A program made the position numbers and the translations under genes. The notes under the pieces are model-generated. The model was not told the DNA's origin and did no database searches. It saw only the letters and a list, made by a program, of their open reading frames with translations. From Casuarius casuarius (taxonomy: Eukaryota > Chordata > Aves > Casuariiformes > Casuariidae): a stretch of DNA of 64,000 nucleotides. Location of the stretch: assembly GCA_003342895.1 (NCBI GenBank), contig PTFA01000191.1:1102589-1166588 (forward strand), in the 5' to 3' direction. Of the stretch, positions 12,401 through 24,700 are shown piece by piece (the first letter of the stretch is position 1; each line of letters begins with the position of its first letter).

Positions 12401-15400
12401 CTGTCCTGTTAAACACCTTTTCATGGTTCTCTATGTAAAGGTGGTCTTTTCTTCTTGTCATGATATATGGCTATCAAATCTCATCTCCTAAATAAAATGC
12501 ATGTGAATGTTTCCTCTCCAGAAACAGGTGATCAATACTTTCAGTGTAATGTTTACTGCAAGTAGACCTTGCAGAGCTGTTTACCGACGAGAATAATTAG
12601 TGACTGGTTTTAAGGGGTGGGGGGAAGCCCTTGCTCTTTCCTTGAGGTTGATCCAAACTGTCTTTTCAGCCAGTTAACAGGCTTATGTTAGGTTTCTTTC
12701 ACTAGGAGGGAGACCTTTTTTCAGGAGTAACATGATTCACTGTCAAAAAGCAAAAGTTTAAAATTAAATTTAATTATTTTCTAAGCATTGTTTTTAAAAT
12801 CACTGTTCTGTATTATGTCTTTTCGAAATACTTAGCTATGGATGTTTTTCTGTCTAGGTTGTTCTGCTGGTTATTCTATTAGCAAAAAGAATTATTACAG
12901 ATTCTGTATCCAAACCTATCCTAGCTATCTCTCTGCCCTTTAAATAAACATTTCATGTAGCACCTGCTTTATTTTGTAGCTTTTGTAATCAGACTGGCAG
13001 TTTGAAAGAAGAAGACCTTGAAGCATGTGAAGCAGTTGTCCTTCATCAGCTTCAGGGTTTATTACAGAGCATACTGAATGGATGCCTCTTACCTGAGAAA
13101 ACACTCGATGTTAAAGGTAGAACTATGGGAGAAAAGCAAATCAGGTATCGTAAGCACAAAACTTACGTATTTGTATGATTAACATTTTTTTACCGTCTAA
13201 ATCTGTGACGCTTGCACGAAGAGTAAGCATAACCTAGGTCAGACTTCTGATTGATATTAAAAACAAAGATTTTTGAGTGGTGATCTTCTCATGTCTCAGT
13301 ATCAGCTATGTGGTTCTAAATAAAAAGATTAAGCATGTTTTCAGTGGTCAGTTTAAATCATTTTGAGTAAACTCTTCTCTTTAAAAGTTGGTGTATCAAT
13401 TTATTTTTTAGGTGTTAATTATAAAACTTTTTCACTTTAAGATATGCATCATGTAACTTTCAGTTGTTACCTTTCACTGAGTGAGACATAGGGTAAAATC
13501 TTGTCTCAAAAAATACCAGTAGAAGTTTGTGTTAAACATTTAAGTGTTAAACATTTAGTATATTACAAATATTTTATAAACTTCATATACATCTGCATAT
13601 GCAGGAAAGCAGATAGGATGACTTTACAGGAAAGAAGTAGCTTTTGAGTTGCCTAATTGGTGATGGATTTTATTCTACCACGCAGAACTCAGCCTTGGTT
13701 TCCTGTGTCTCACTGTTTGTTGCATTTCTCATCCTAGCTTCCTTTGACAAGGAGGGAAAAATAGGCCTCTTATCCAGTAATATTTATTTTCAGTGTGAGT
13801 GTTGGAAACATGAGGGTGTGGACTGTAATTTTGAGAGGTGATTTTTTTTTTTTTTTCCTGTGAAGCAGAAGATGCATATATCCTTCAAAAACAATAAACC
13901 ACAGTTATTCAAAATCCTCTTTCTTTCCTATGTGTATGCTACAAGGACAAAGGAGAACTGGTTTTAAGGCTTTTTAATGAAGTAATGAAAACAGAATTTC
14001 CATTTCTCTTTTTTTATTCAGGTTCTGTCTAGAACTCCATCCATGCTACAGGCTCAGAAGTGCTTAAGTGTTAGCAGGATCAGGGCACTTGTTACCACTG
14101 AAGAATTGTCTGTTTAACTATGTCTGGTTTTCCTTTAGAGTCAGATTATCTGAGCACTAATATGTTATTGCAGAATTTCCTAAATGGTTTTTTAGGGAAG
14201 AACACTTGCAGAGTTAATTGAAACTCATTCTTCTGCAGTTTGTGAAATTTCATTGGAGCAATTGGAAAAACAAACATCTTTGACAAATACAATTGGAGTA
14301 TCACACTTTTTCTCAAAATTAATGAACTGATTTTGAGAAAATGACTGGAAATGGGTCCCTAGCAGAGTGCTTAATAGAATAAGTGAGGTTTTACTAAGAG
14401 TAAGACTAGGAGCTGCAGGAGAAGAAGCAGCTTAATACCTCCTGACACTGAATCTCATGATTAATCCAGGAGACCTTAGGACATTTGATTACCTGTGTTG
14501 TCATTGTCCCCCTCTACCCTCCAACTTTTCAAAATTTTCAGGAGTGTAAAGTGATTTCTTGTGGTTTTGCTCTTAAAACTTCAAAAGTGCAAAATAGAAC
14601 ACTATGAATTAATGAAAAAATGTTACATATTTTCCTACAAAATGTTGAACTGCTTTGTACAGCTCCGGTCAAGTAACTGAATAGTGTGGCATGCGTATGA
14701 ATAATATAGGATTTGGTAAATCTTGTTTACATGTTTTATCTCAATAGTACTTATTTTTGTTTTTCAGGTCAGACCAGCAATTGGATCTTGCCATGTTATG
14801 GGCTTGTTTGAGCAAACACGCATTGTTCTTGAAAAAGCACCGTGTTTTGCTCACAGACGAAGTAGCAAAGATGTTCGACACCTTGCTGATTTCAGAAAAA
14901 AATGTGCAAGATGCTCAGGTTAGCACTTATTTGTCAACTTCTCTATGCGAGCCTGTGCTGCTGACAGACCATTCTGAAAGAGCAGAACGTAAAAAAAGGA
15001 CCTTTTTAGTGTAAAGAACTACTAGGTTTAATAGTCTGCAGCTCCTGTGAGATCCCTTTCACTGATTCTTATGATCACTGGTCCTGTGTTCTCACTTCCT
15101 CTTTCCCTTTTCTACTTCTGCAGTGAGGACAAAAATGCAGATATAAGGGGTTTGTAAGAGAAACTTGGATGCTTACTAAATGTAAAGCAGTGCAAAAACA
15201 GTGCTCAGGTGGGTCTCAAGAGATTTCCAGCTATAATAACATTTCACAGAAAAACCTGGTAGTCTGAGTTAAGTGAGCCTTTAAACCACTTACAGCTTTA
15301 TAAAGTTGAAAGGACTCCCTGAAGTCTGTTTGGGAATATATTGGCTGCAGCAAGGTTCTAGAGCAATGTTATAATCTTCAGAGTCAACAAAACTTAATAG

Positions 15401-15661
15401 GTGAGTAGCTACATTGCATTTGTTCCTAGATGATATATGGGATAAGTCCTGGGAAAAAAGTAATTTGTAAGTAATTTCTTCACTGCCTGTGTATTGAGAA
15501 TTAGTAAGTCTCTGAATCAATCCACAGGTAAAAAGATGGCCTGCCTCACTCTTTGTGAAATCTCTTCTAGAGACTATTACAGTGGTTAAATAGACTAAAC
15601 TTTTTGCTGGAATTTTTTTCTTTTCTCTTTCTGTAGTTTAAAAAAAAAATGCATGTGCCTG

Positions 15662-15703
<42 letters not shown>

Positions 15704-18700
15704 TATATGTATGTACGTATATATGTAAAAGCATACCACCAGACCAAATATATTTACAGAAGTTATTTTTGTCTCATTTTTAATAAAAAAATTAAAACAG
15801 TTGCACTGCTTTGATATACTTTTAGTTTTAATAACATTTGAAAGTAATAATGAAAATATAGTATTTTGGTAAACTGTATACTTTCAATTATAGCCAAGGT
15901 AATTTCTGTTTCTGCATGTGGATAAATAATTTGTGTTCAGGGCTTAAAACATTTGGTCAAGTAAAAGATCCAAACAAGGAATGTATCTTTGTGCTGGTGA
16001 TAGATACTGTGCATAAAGCTATAATTGTATATGAAACCTTTTACCAAGTTAATGAAAGCTCAATAGCACAAATGCATTATGGGTCAATATATGCAGTAAT
16101 AATCTGTTTAGTGCTATGTGTTATTGTGGCTCATGCATTTAACACTTATTATCTGTTAAACAGGATTCATTCACTTAAATTTATCCTCAGATGCATTCTG
16201 TACTCTGAAACCTCTTATTTCCAAGCAGGCTGCACAGGACAGTAGCAATATAAAATACAATGTGCGTGTACAGAAACAGTTGCTTTACCATAAGGATTTA
16301 TAAAATGTGATTGTGAATGCATGTACAACCTGTACCTAAGAATCTTAAATATTTAAGATCCTGAAGTTTGATTTTCAGGCCCATGTTGATAGCAGATTTT
16401 TAAGCCCTCAGAGAAACAAGTCAAGTACTGCATTGCACAACAATATTTGACAGCCTTGCAACACAGCTAAAATGTACAACATTGTACAGACCCTGACTCC
16501 CCAGATGGAGTTTGACCTAATGAGAAAATTTGCTCTGACTGTACAGATAGACTTGGCAAGTCTATGCAGCTCTCCCTTGCACAACCAGCTAGGTCCTGTC
16601 AACGCTTGTGATCTTGGTGTTTGGTGCTGACTAACAGGCCCAACTTCTTATTCAATGACTTCAGGAGCATCTTCAGCTTCTTACTCTGGATTGTCATGCT
16701 ACTTTTCCCTAGGTTACCTCGTTCATGTTTCTGTAGTCTCCCTTTCTCTGCTTCCGGTGCAGTCTGTCTTTCTGTCTACCTGCCTGTCCTGTCCTCATTC
16801 TGCTTTGTTATGTCTGTCTTGTCCTATCCTCTTCTGTTTTACAGTCATTTTTCTCTTCTCTCATCTCTGCTCTTGCATTATCCATCTTAAGAAACCTGGG
16901 TATTATTCTTATGCATAGGGAACAATAATAGGGAGTTGACTACACAGAGGTTCTTACTACACTTCCCTTTTGGCAATGTAACATAATCTTTTAGCTGTGA
17001 GGGCTATGCACTTTAGTGTCTTCCTCAGCTGAGTTATCCTCTTGTAAGAATGCAGCATGTTAGCTGTCGTTGCCCGCTGATGTAGATGTTAAATGTTCTG
17101 GAATCGATTTGGTCCCTGTTACTCTGAATGTCAAACCTTGGTTCTCTTGGTGAGAACCTTCTTTGCTGAAGGTATGTCAAGAAGCCTTTTAATCTGGAGT
17201 AATTATGGTATTAAACTTTACACTTACTATTTGTATTTGTTGATGGTGGCTCATGTCTATTTAGATGTTACATGATACTACAAACAGGTGAATGAATTAA
17301 TTCTGATATGGGAAACTTTCCACTGAGCTAAACTGCTAAATGGGAACAAATTTCTTCAGGAAGAAAGATTTCCCAACCCTATCTGTAACTTAAGATTTTT
17401 TTCATTAAAAAAAGAAACTTGATAGCCATTTTTGGATTAAACAGCTGCTTGCTCGTTGCTTTTATATGATGACTTTAATGGGTAATTTAAAAAAATAGTC
17501 AATGAAAATTATTTGCTTAAGACTCAAAAGTTGTCATTCTGGGCTCCTGGATAAATATGGGATTAACAAGGAGCGGGGAGAAGTGCAAGAACAATATTTT
17601 TCCTGTGGGTCTGAAATGTTTTTACTTGAGAACATTCCATTTTCTTGGATAAATATAAATAACGTCACAAAAACTGGGATTATGTCTGAGGTTAGTCCAC
17701 ATCCCTGAAGGCTGACTTATTTGTTGAACAAGTATCTCATTAGATAATTGTTCAACAAATATTGATAATAGATACAATAGATAATAATAGAACAAATAAT
17801 GATAATTATCTCATGAGAGCATAAATCTGGTAGATTTTAAAGAATCAAGTCCGTATCTTTTATTACAAAATAAAAATAAGAACACTATACAAGTTAAAAA
17901 GAGATAGGAAAGATGCCAAAAAAGCCTTTCCTGCTGTTGATGGAATAATAAACACCAGAAAATGCTTTCTACTGTTCTCAGAAATGAGCTTTATGAAGCA
18001 GCACACGGCATTTTCAGCACGCATAGATGATAACCTTAGAAGTGCTTGCTTTATATTAAGCCTGCTTTTAACTCAGCCGTATTTATGCCATGTTCAGCTC
18101 CCTATAAAAATATTGGCTTTCATCATCTTTTTTTTGAGTTAAAATATATTTAATTATAGAGGTCTGAATAGTGCTGCTGCAGACATCAGTATGCATAGAC
18201 AGGAGAGGATAAACTTTATGAATGTGAAATAATGATACAGATTAAAATCTGAATTGAGTCTGACAGAAGCTAGCTTTGGCAAGCTTTGGATCATGCTCTT
18301 TGACTTCAGATGTATTGACCTAGGTATTGTTTTAAATCCTAGCTATTGCAAACAGTGTGGATTAGCTTGCCTTATGCCTGTATGCCTGAAATGGAGAGGG
18401 AAAATTTTTTTTGTCTGCTACTGTTGCAGCCCAGATAATACACCCTCGTATTTTGTCTACTGTGAATGTCCAAGGCACAGAATACTGAGAATTTCCAGAA
18501 AACACAGTGATTAAAACAATTGAAGTTTGTATTACTTCAAGGCAGAATATAATTCCCAAGCTAGCACTGATTTTACTCGGAGGTAATTTACTATCTAACA
18601 AAAACACCCTGGAAACAGATTATGCTGTAAAGTGTAGATTAGCTTAAATGTGTGTTGGAAAACATTGCTGCTTGAGACTAAGGATAATAGAGCTGCAGTT

Positions 18701-21700
18701 ATTTTTATTTTTTTAATGCTGTAGGCTCTACCGTTGTTGAGAGAGGTCCTTCCAGAAGAGTGTGAAGATAGGTCATCTGTTCAGAGCAATGAATCATCTT
18801 ACAGCTTGCCATCAATTCTAAATGACAGCGGTGAAATAAAGCAGGCAAAACATGCTCACTGGCTTGACAGCTTTGGTACAAGGGAACAAGGTAACAAATG
18901 TTAAAAGGTCTGTCTGTGCATTCAAAGTTATTGTCATTCTGTGTTGCAAGGTATAAATGTGTCTCTATCAAAACCTGTAGGGAGCTGTATTATAGCTACT
19001 GGTAAATTAATATATATTTTTAATGAACTTTGGGTGATACTCTTGAATATCTCCGCAGTAATCATTCTTGTTACTTCACTAAAATGGATGGTACCTATTG
19101 TGACTATTCTTTTTCTGTAGTAGAAAAAGCAAACATTGGGGCAATTACTAAAGATGGATCTATGCATGTACATGTATTAAAAGTGTACCATTTAGAAGGC
19201 ATATGATATATTAGTTACATTTTATTATAAAGCCAGACTGCAGAATAAATTTTAAAAAATAATAGGTTTTATGCTAAGGAAGGTATGCATTTCAGTTTTG
19301 AAGCTTAAAAGGTGAATGTTCGTGAAAATCTAGTTAATTCCTTTCAAGGAGGAAATAATATATGAGCCTGCTGTAGTAACTAGGAGATGGTAACTTGCTC
19401 AGTGTGCTCTCAGAACATTCCTTACATCAAAGTCTAAAAGAGATAGGCAATTAGGTTGCAATGCTCTTTACCCAGAAAATGTAAACAAACTGATTTAGGC
19501 TTCCTAAATTCCTGCTACTTTTATCCGTGGAGGAGATGGAGATTTTGATTTAAACTAATTTTCTGTGGTTGGTATGATACATACTATTGCTGTTAGGCTG
19601 CTGGACAAGATTGCGGAGTTACTGTTGGTTGTTCGTTTCTTAAATCCCATTGGGTCTTAAATTATTTAAGACATTTGGGTAGCTTATCCTTTTTTCTGGA
19701 AGCTACAGATAGACACTGTAGCATCATATATGAGTAAAGTTCACAGTAGGCTCCTCTTTTAAGAACTGTAATGGATAGTTTAGATCAATAAACAAGAGAT
19801 AACAAAAGTGAAAAATTAAAGGGAGTAGGGCTTGAAAGAAAACAAACCAGTCTGATCATTGCGACTTTGAAATGTGTTTCATTATTGTGTGTTCACATAC
19901 AGAAGTCACAAGCTGGTGTGAAGATGAGAGCAAGGAAGAAAACGTGGTAGAAAAGATTCCTATTACAGGTAAAAGTAATGGCTGCATATTAACCTCAAAT
20001 AGAGTATTCAACTTTATTATATAATCAAAACATTGTATTTTAGTGGTTTGGATCCACTAATAGTAAATTCAGCTACTACATACTGAGCACAAAGCTTAAA
20101 CGTAAGATCATAAAGTACACGCTTATGTTAACATAAACCAAGATGGAAAATAACAGTGCCTATTTAATTCCTTGTAATCATGTTATACATTTAAACCATG
20201 TGAATATCCTGTCATTTAGCCTTTCAGGTCTTAGTATCAGTGTTACAAAGGTCAGTCTCCATGGGGAAGATCCAGTAATTATATGGCAAACTACAGATGT
20301 TTCTGATTTGATTCTTTTCTTTTCTGTAGTAATTGAATGTGTATCATTAGAATAAGCGCAGAAGAAATTGTGCTAGACAGGAAGCTGTGCTTTTGCCTCT
20401 GTTACAAAAGCAGTCTGATAATATAAAATTTCTAGCAATAAGGTTTTATCAAGACTTGTTAAGATCTTCCTGTAGCAGATGTATTATGCTTGTTTAGAAT
20501 CCTGAAATATCACTGCTTTTTTAGTTCTAAAGTGTCAATAACACATTAGTATTCAGGACAGAACTCTTTGCAAGAAGTCTCAATTTGCTATTGCTTTATT
20601 TTGTAAAGTGGTGGGCTGCTTCATTATAAATTTTGATGTTTGGCTAAATATTTATGCAGGGGTATACTGTGACAAAGAAAAGGTACTAGGGCATCTCTTT
20701 GTATAACACATGCTGTTTGTTTTATGCTTTTTTATGGCTTAAAAATAGCATGTCTTTCTGAGAGTGAGTCATGTTTCTACAGAGGCTTTCCTGTGCTGCT
20801 TTTTGAGCCTGACTTGCAGCTGAAATATGAAAATGTGCTTCTTACGTTACTGTTGCAGTAAAATTCAGAAATACTCCTGTTAGACAAATAAAACTTAAGA
20901 TTTTTGAGGTTTTGAGTAGAATGGCTTCTATTCTTTATTTTTTTTAAATGTCCTTCAGTCAAACATGGTGATGCTTTTTTTAAGGATGAATTGCATTGAT
21001 TTTTCAGAAAGGCACACAAACCACAAGCCATTCAAATCTTTTAAATGAAACAAAGCACACTTGTCATTTGAAAATTAACCAAAAAGTTTATGGAACTTGA
21101 TCATTTTGATAATTTGGAATTTAAGATAATTCAAATTTGGGGACTGCAGTTTAAGTTCTGTAAACCGATGGCAGTAACAGAACAATGTAAGAAATGCTGG
21201 CTTTCTGCGAGTAATGACATCACTATTTTGGGGGGGGGGGGGGGGAGGGATTTCAGACTCTTGAGTTTCAGAGACTCAGTAGCTGGCACTGCTGGGCTGC
21301 CGCCCCTTCTGCCCGCCTCCTGTAATTTTATGACATGTCTGTATTTTTTTTTTGTTATGAAGCCTAACATTTTGTACAAATTTGTTAAGGAATTGTCTAC
21401 TGCAGTTTTTCCTGCTGGGGACCTAGATCGTGTGTGCGACTGGTTCCTGCCTAAAAGAGCAGTTAGAGTTCTAGTGGTAGCCGCGGCTAGGACAAAGGCC
21501 AAGCCATGGTGGACGTATCCCTTCCTTATTTCCACAGTTCCTTTCATACTGAATGGCAACACAAAGAGCAATGCTTCCGATTTTGTAAAATGCTGAGACA
21601 CTCCTCTAGTCTAAATACTGGAAAAAGTAAATTTTAAAATTGGTTCTTTCTGAATTCTGTTTTATTTACTACTTTTGTTGCAGCATGTTTTCAGTAGCTA

Positions 21701-24700
21701 ACATTCTCATTGTCTCTAAGAGTGAGACTTCTCATATCTCACTTGAAAGCAAAGTTGCTTCTTTCAGATGCTATTCATCTTCAATCCATGATCTTCTCCA
21801 GGCTTGTTGTTCTCTTTTGGCTTCTCAGTCTTCTAGCCTGTCACTCTTTCTTTTCGCTCATTATTATATGCCATAGACTGTAGCCCTGGAGCACTGAAAT
21901 TGTTCAGTGCCTAAAATAGAGGCAGTATTTCTTGCCCTTTGGGCTCAAATGCCTTGTTTTGAGGGTTTTGTGTGTGTATGTGTGGTTTTTTTTAAAAAAA
22001 AAAAAAAAAAAGTCAATTCATTAATGTCAGTTCTATACATGACCACTTTGCTATACAATTTTTGCTAAGCTTAATGGATAAAATTTTTTTCAGTATTGCT
22101 GAATTCTTTAAGGGCCTTTTTGTAATAAAGCTTTGGTTTGAAACATTGGAAGCCTTGAGGCTTCGTGGGCTTTTGATGGACTTTATTTTGGGAGTTGGGT
22201 GGATGTGCTTAAGCATGTTCCTTTAGATCTGTGATGAAACTTTGTGAATGCTTCTATAGTTTAGGTTTATTTTTCTTGTGTTTCCATTACAGAAAAAAGA
22301 ACAGAAATATTTCTGTGTCTTTAATATTCTGTAAATATTCCAGAGATATTTGTGTATTGCCTGTAGAGGAGGAAGGAGAAAGCTTTGTGGCTTTGGGAAT
22401 GTGGATATGGTAAAAAAGCGAGCGTGTTCACTGCTTTAGAGTCATAGCTGGCATGGTATTGGATGTCACTTAGAAATATTTTTGTTAGGTACCTTAAATG
22501 ACTTATTCAGGACTCTGCTTGGAATTCTTATACATAGAGGCTTAGACTGAAATATCTACTGAGCTGTTGAATCCTAACTTCATGATAGCACCCACTGACC
22601 TGTTGTGATTGCTCAAACATCCACATCAAAACTGCAGTCTCTGCAGTGTCTTAATGCTTCTTTACCCCTTGCACGACAGCTGACCCTGACAGTAAAATTG
22701 ACCTCTAATTTATCTCATGAATCATCTCTGTGAATGTGTCAAAAGCAGAAGTCACTAAAGAGACACAGCTTCATCCTGTTTGTCCAAAAAGCTCTTCTCT
22801 TCAGATGTTTCAGAGCTGTAGGGCTCAGATGTATCCCTTCTTCAGAATGTTAATGTAAAGAAGAATTTAGGAAATGTAGAGGAATTCTCTCGGTAATACA
22901 AGTGCCATTGGAGATCTCAGTCTCAACAGTCAGATGTATTAATGCAGGCAGCACATATTTCAGGGCTTGATCATGTAGGGCAGTGACACTTAGTCATTCC
23001 ACAGTTGTAGTTCGTCCAAACAATGAGTCATTAGATGGGAGGGAAAGAGTGTTCCTGAAGATGAGTGCCCTTGTTCTTAGGTGTTGAATTGACTGCTAGG
23101 ATTGGGAATCCTTCCTTAAACAAGATCGCTGTGACCTTCTGTCTTTGAGTTTCGTATATTTGGTTCTGAAGGAGATCTTACATCTCTTCATTTTGTTACC
23201 ACTTACCTGAACAGTAGTCTTCACCCCCCCACCCCGAGGACGTATTCAGGTTTGTGTCTCTTTTTTCCATTCAAGAATGCGGCCAGAGCAACAGCAGTAA
23301 CGGACAGACTACCTGATGCTGGGATTTGTGGTGTAAATGTTATCTGACTGAAGGGCAACTCAAGTTATGGAAGAGAAGCCCTTGACCTGTCCTGATATTT
23401 GATACAAGTATCTCTTGATATGCATGTTAGTCACAAGAGCTACTTCCCTTATCTTCAAGTAATCTTGGAGGTAGCAAAAAATCTGGAGAAAGCTTGAGGA
23501 ACTTCCATTCTCTTTAGGGAAACTGGAAGTTGTTTGTGAAAAGTTCTTCTGTGTTCCCCCCCCCCGCCTTGACTATTGATGCAGGCGCACCTCCTCTTCC
23601 CAAAAACATAGGCAATATCCATGCTATAAAGATTATAGGATGTGGCAAGTAAGTTGGAGGTAATGGGCACTTGTTTATCAGCGGTAAAAAACAAGGAATG
23701 TTAATACTTACTTTTGAAAGCATTGACAAAATGTTTTGCTATCTGCAAAGCAGTCAGGTCATGTTACACCTTTATTAATCTTCCAAAGCTTCCATTTCAG
23801 GAGAGGGTCTCAAGCTCTCTACCTTGATGGCCCTAGCTGTGCTAAGCAATGTGTCCTTACCTTTTTTCCTTTCCTGTGGGGAATCTCTTGATACCTACTT
23901 ATCCAACTGCAATACAAAGTTGAAGGCCAACCCCTCGGGTGTTTGAAAAGGTGGGTATATCTGGCATTGGTTAGAACAAGAGCAATTCCCCTTCCCATCT
24001 GTGGTAGTGGAAGTGAGCTTTTCAAGTCTATTGTCAAATGAGGGGTGGAATGCAGCTTATAGCATAAAGATGGTTCCTATTGAGAGCCTCATTCTAACCT
24101 TATAGAAGGCCACATTGTGTTAACTGACCTCAAACAGGTTATATTTTGTGTACAGTACCACTTTTAGGCTAAGTAAGAATATCAGAGAAGAGATTTTATT
24201 AACAGATCAGATTTTATTAATAGCACTCTTACATAATCCCTGGTATAAAATAAGGGTAGAGGAGAATATGTAGACTCATTCTAGTTTTCTTCCTGGATAC
24301 TTTCTGATTTTTATCTTGGGAAGACATGTAAAAGAAAATGTTTGACTTCTTTGCTGTTCATGAGGTAGATGAATAATGGGAGATATAAAATGATAAAATC
24401 TGCTATATTTGGTTTTGCTAGGTGACTGCTTCCTTTTGCTGGGTTTTGCTCTCTCTTAAGTAGGAAACTGCTGATTTTATGGAAGGGGCAGGTTTGTTAA
24501 ATCTTTAACAGAATAGAATCTCTCCCTACCCTTTATGTCTTTGAATTAAACAGATATTAAAGCTATAAAGCATTTGAATAAAAATGGCATCCTTCTCTAC
24601 TCATCAAGCTTCACTTTTACATCATCTGGAATACCATGTTCCATCTGCTTTCCAGGTATAAAAGCTCTAATGTAGAAATAAGCAGGAAAAAAAACTCTTA

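Larger units (their letters stand above)
14919..18724 (+). other. KIZ intron, 3.8 kb
   Basis: It holds a TG/TA microsatellite (15663-15728) and an AT-rich perfect inverted repeat (17718-17761). A 109-codon open frame at 15916-16245 has no supporting evidence and is treated as chance. Confidence 0.75.

Noticed and set aside
15916..16245. 109-codon + strand frame with a hydrophobic segment
   Set aside because: Lies inside a KIZ intron, lacks splice or promoter support and matches nothing known to me.
21090..21601. Overlapping open frames on both strands (168 and 156 codons)
   Set aside because: Includes a long G run encoding poly-Gly/Pro, has no family match, and the paired openness fits composition.
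22640..23460. Minus-strand coding-like stretch of about 270 codons
   Set aside because: It has about nine stops in one frame, not clearly fewer than chance, and no recognisable domain.
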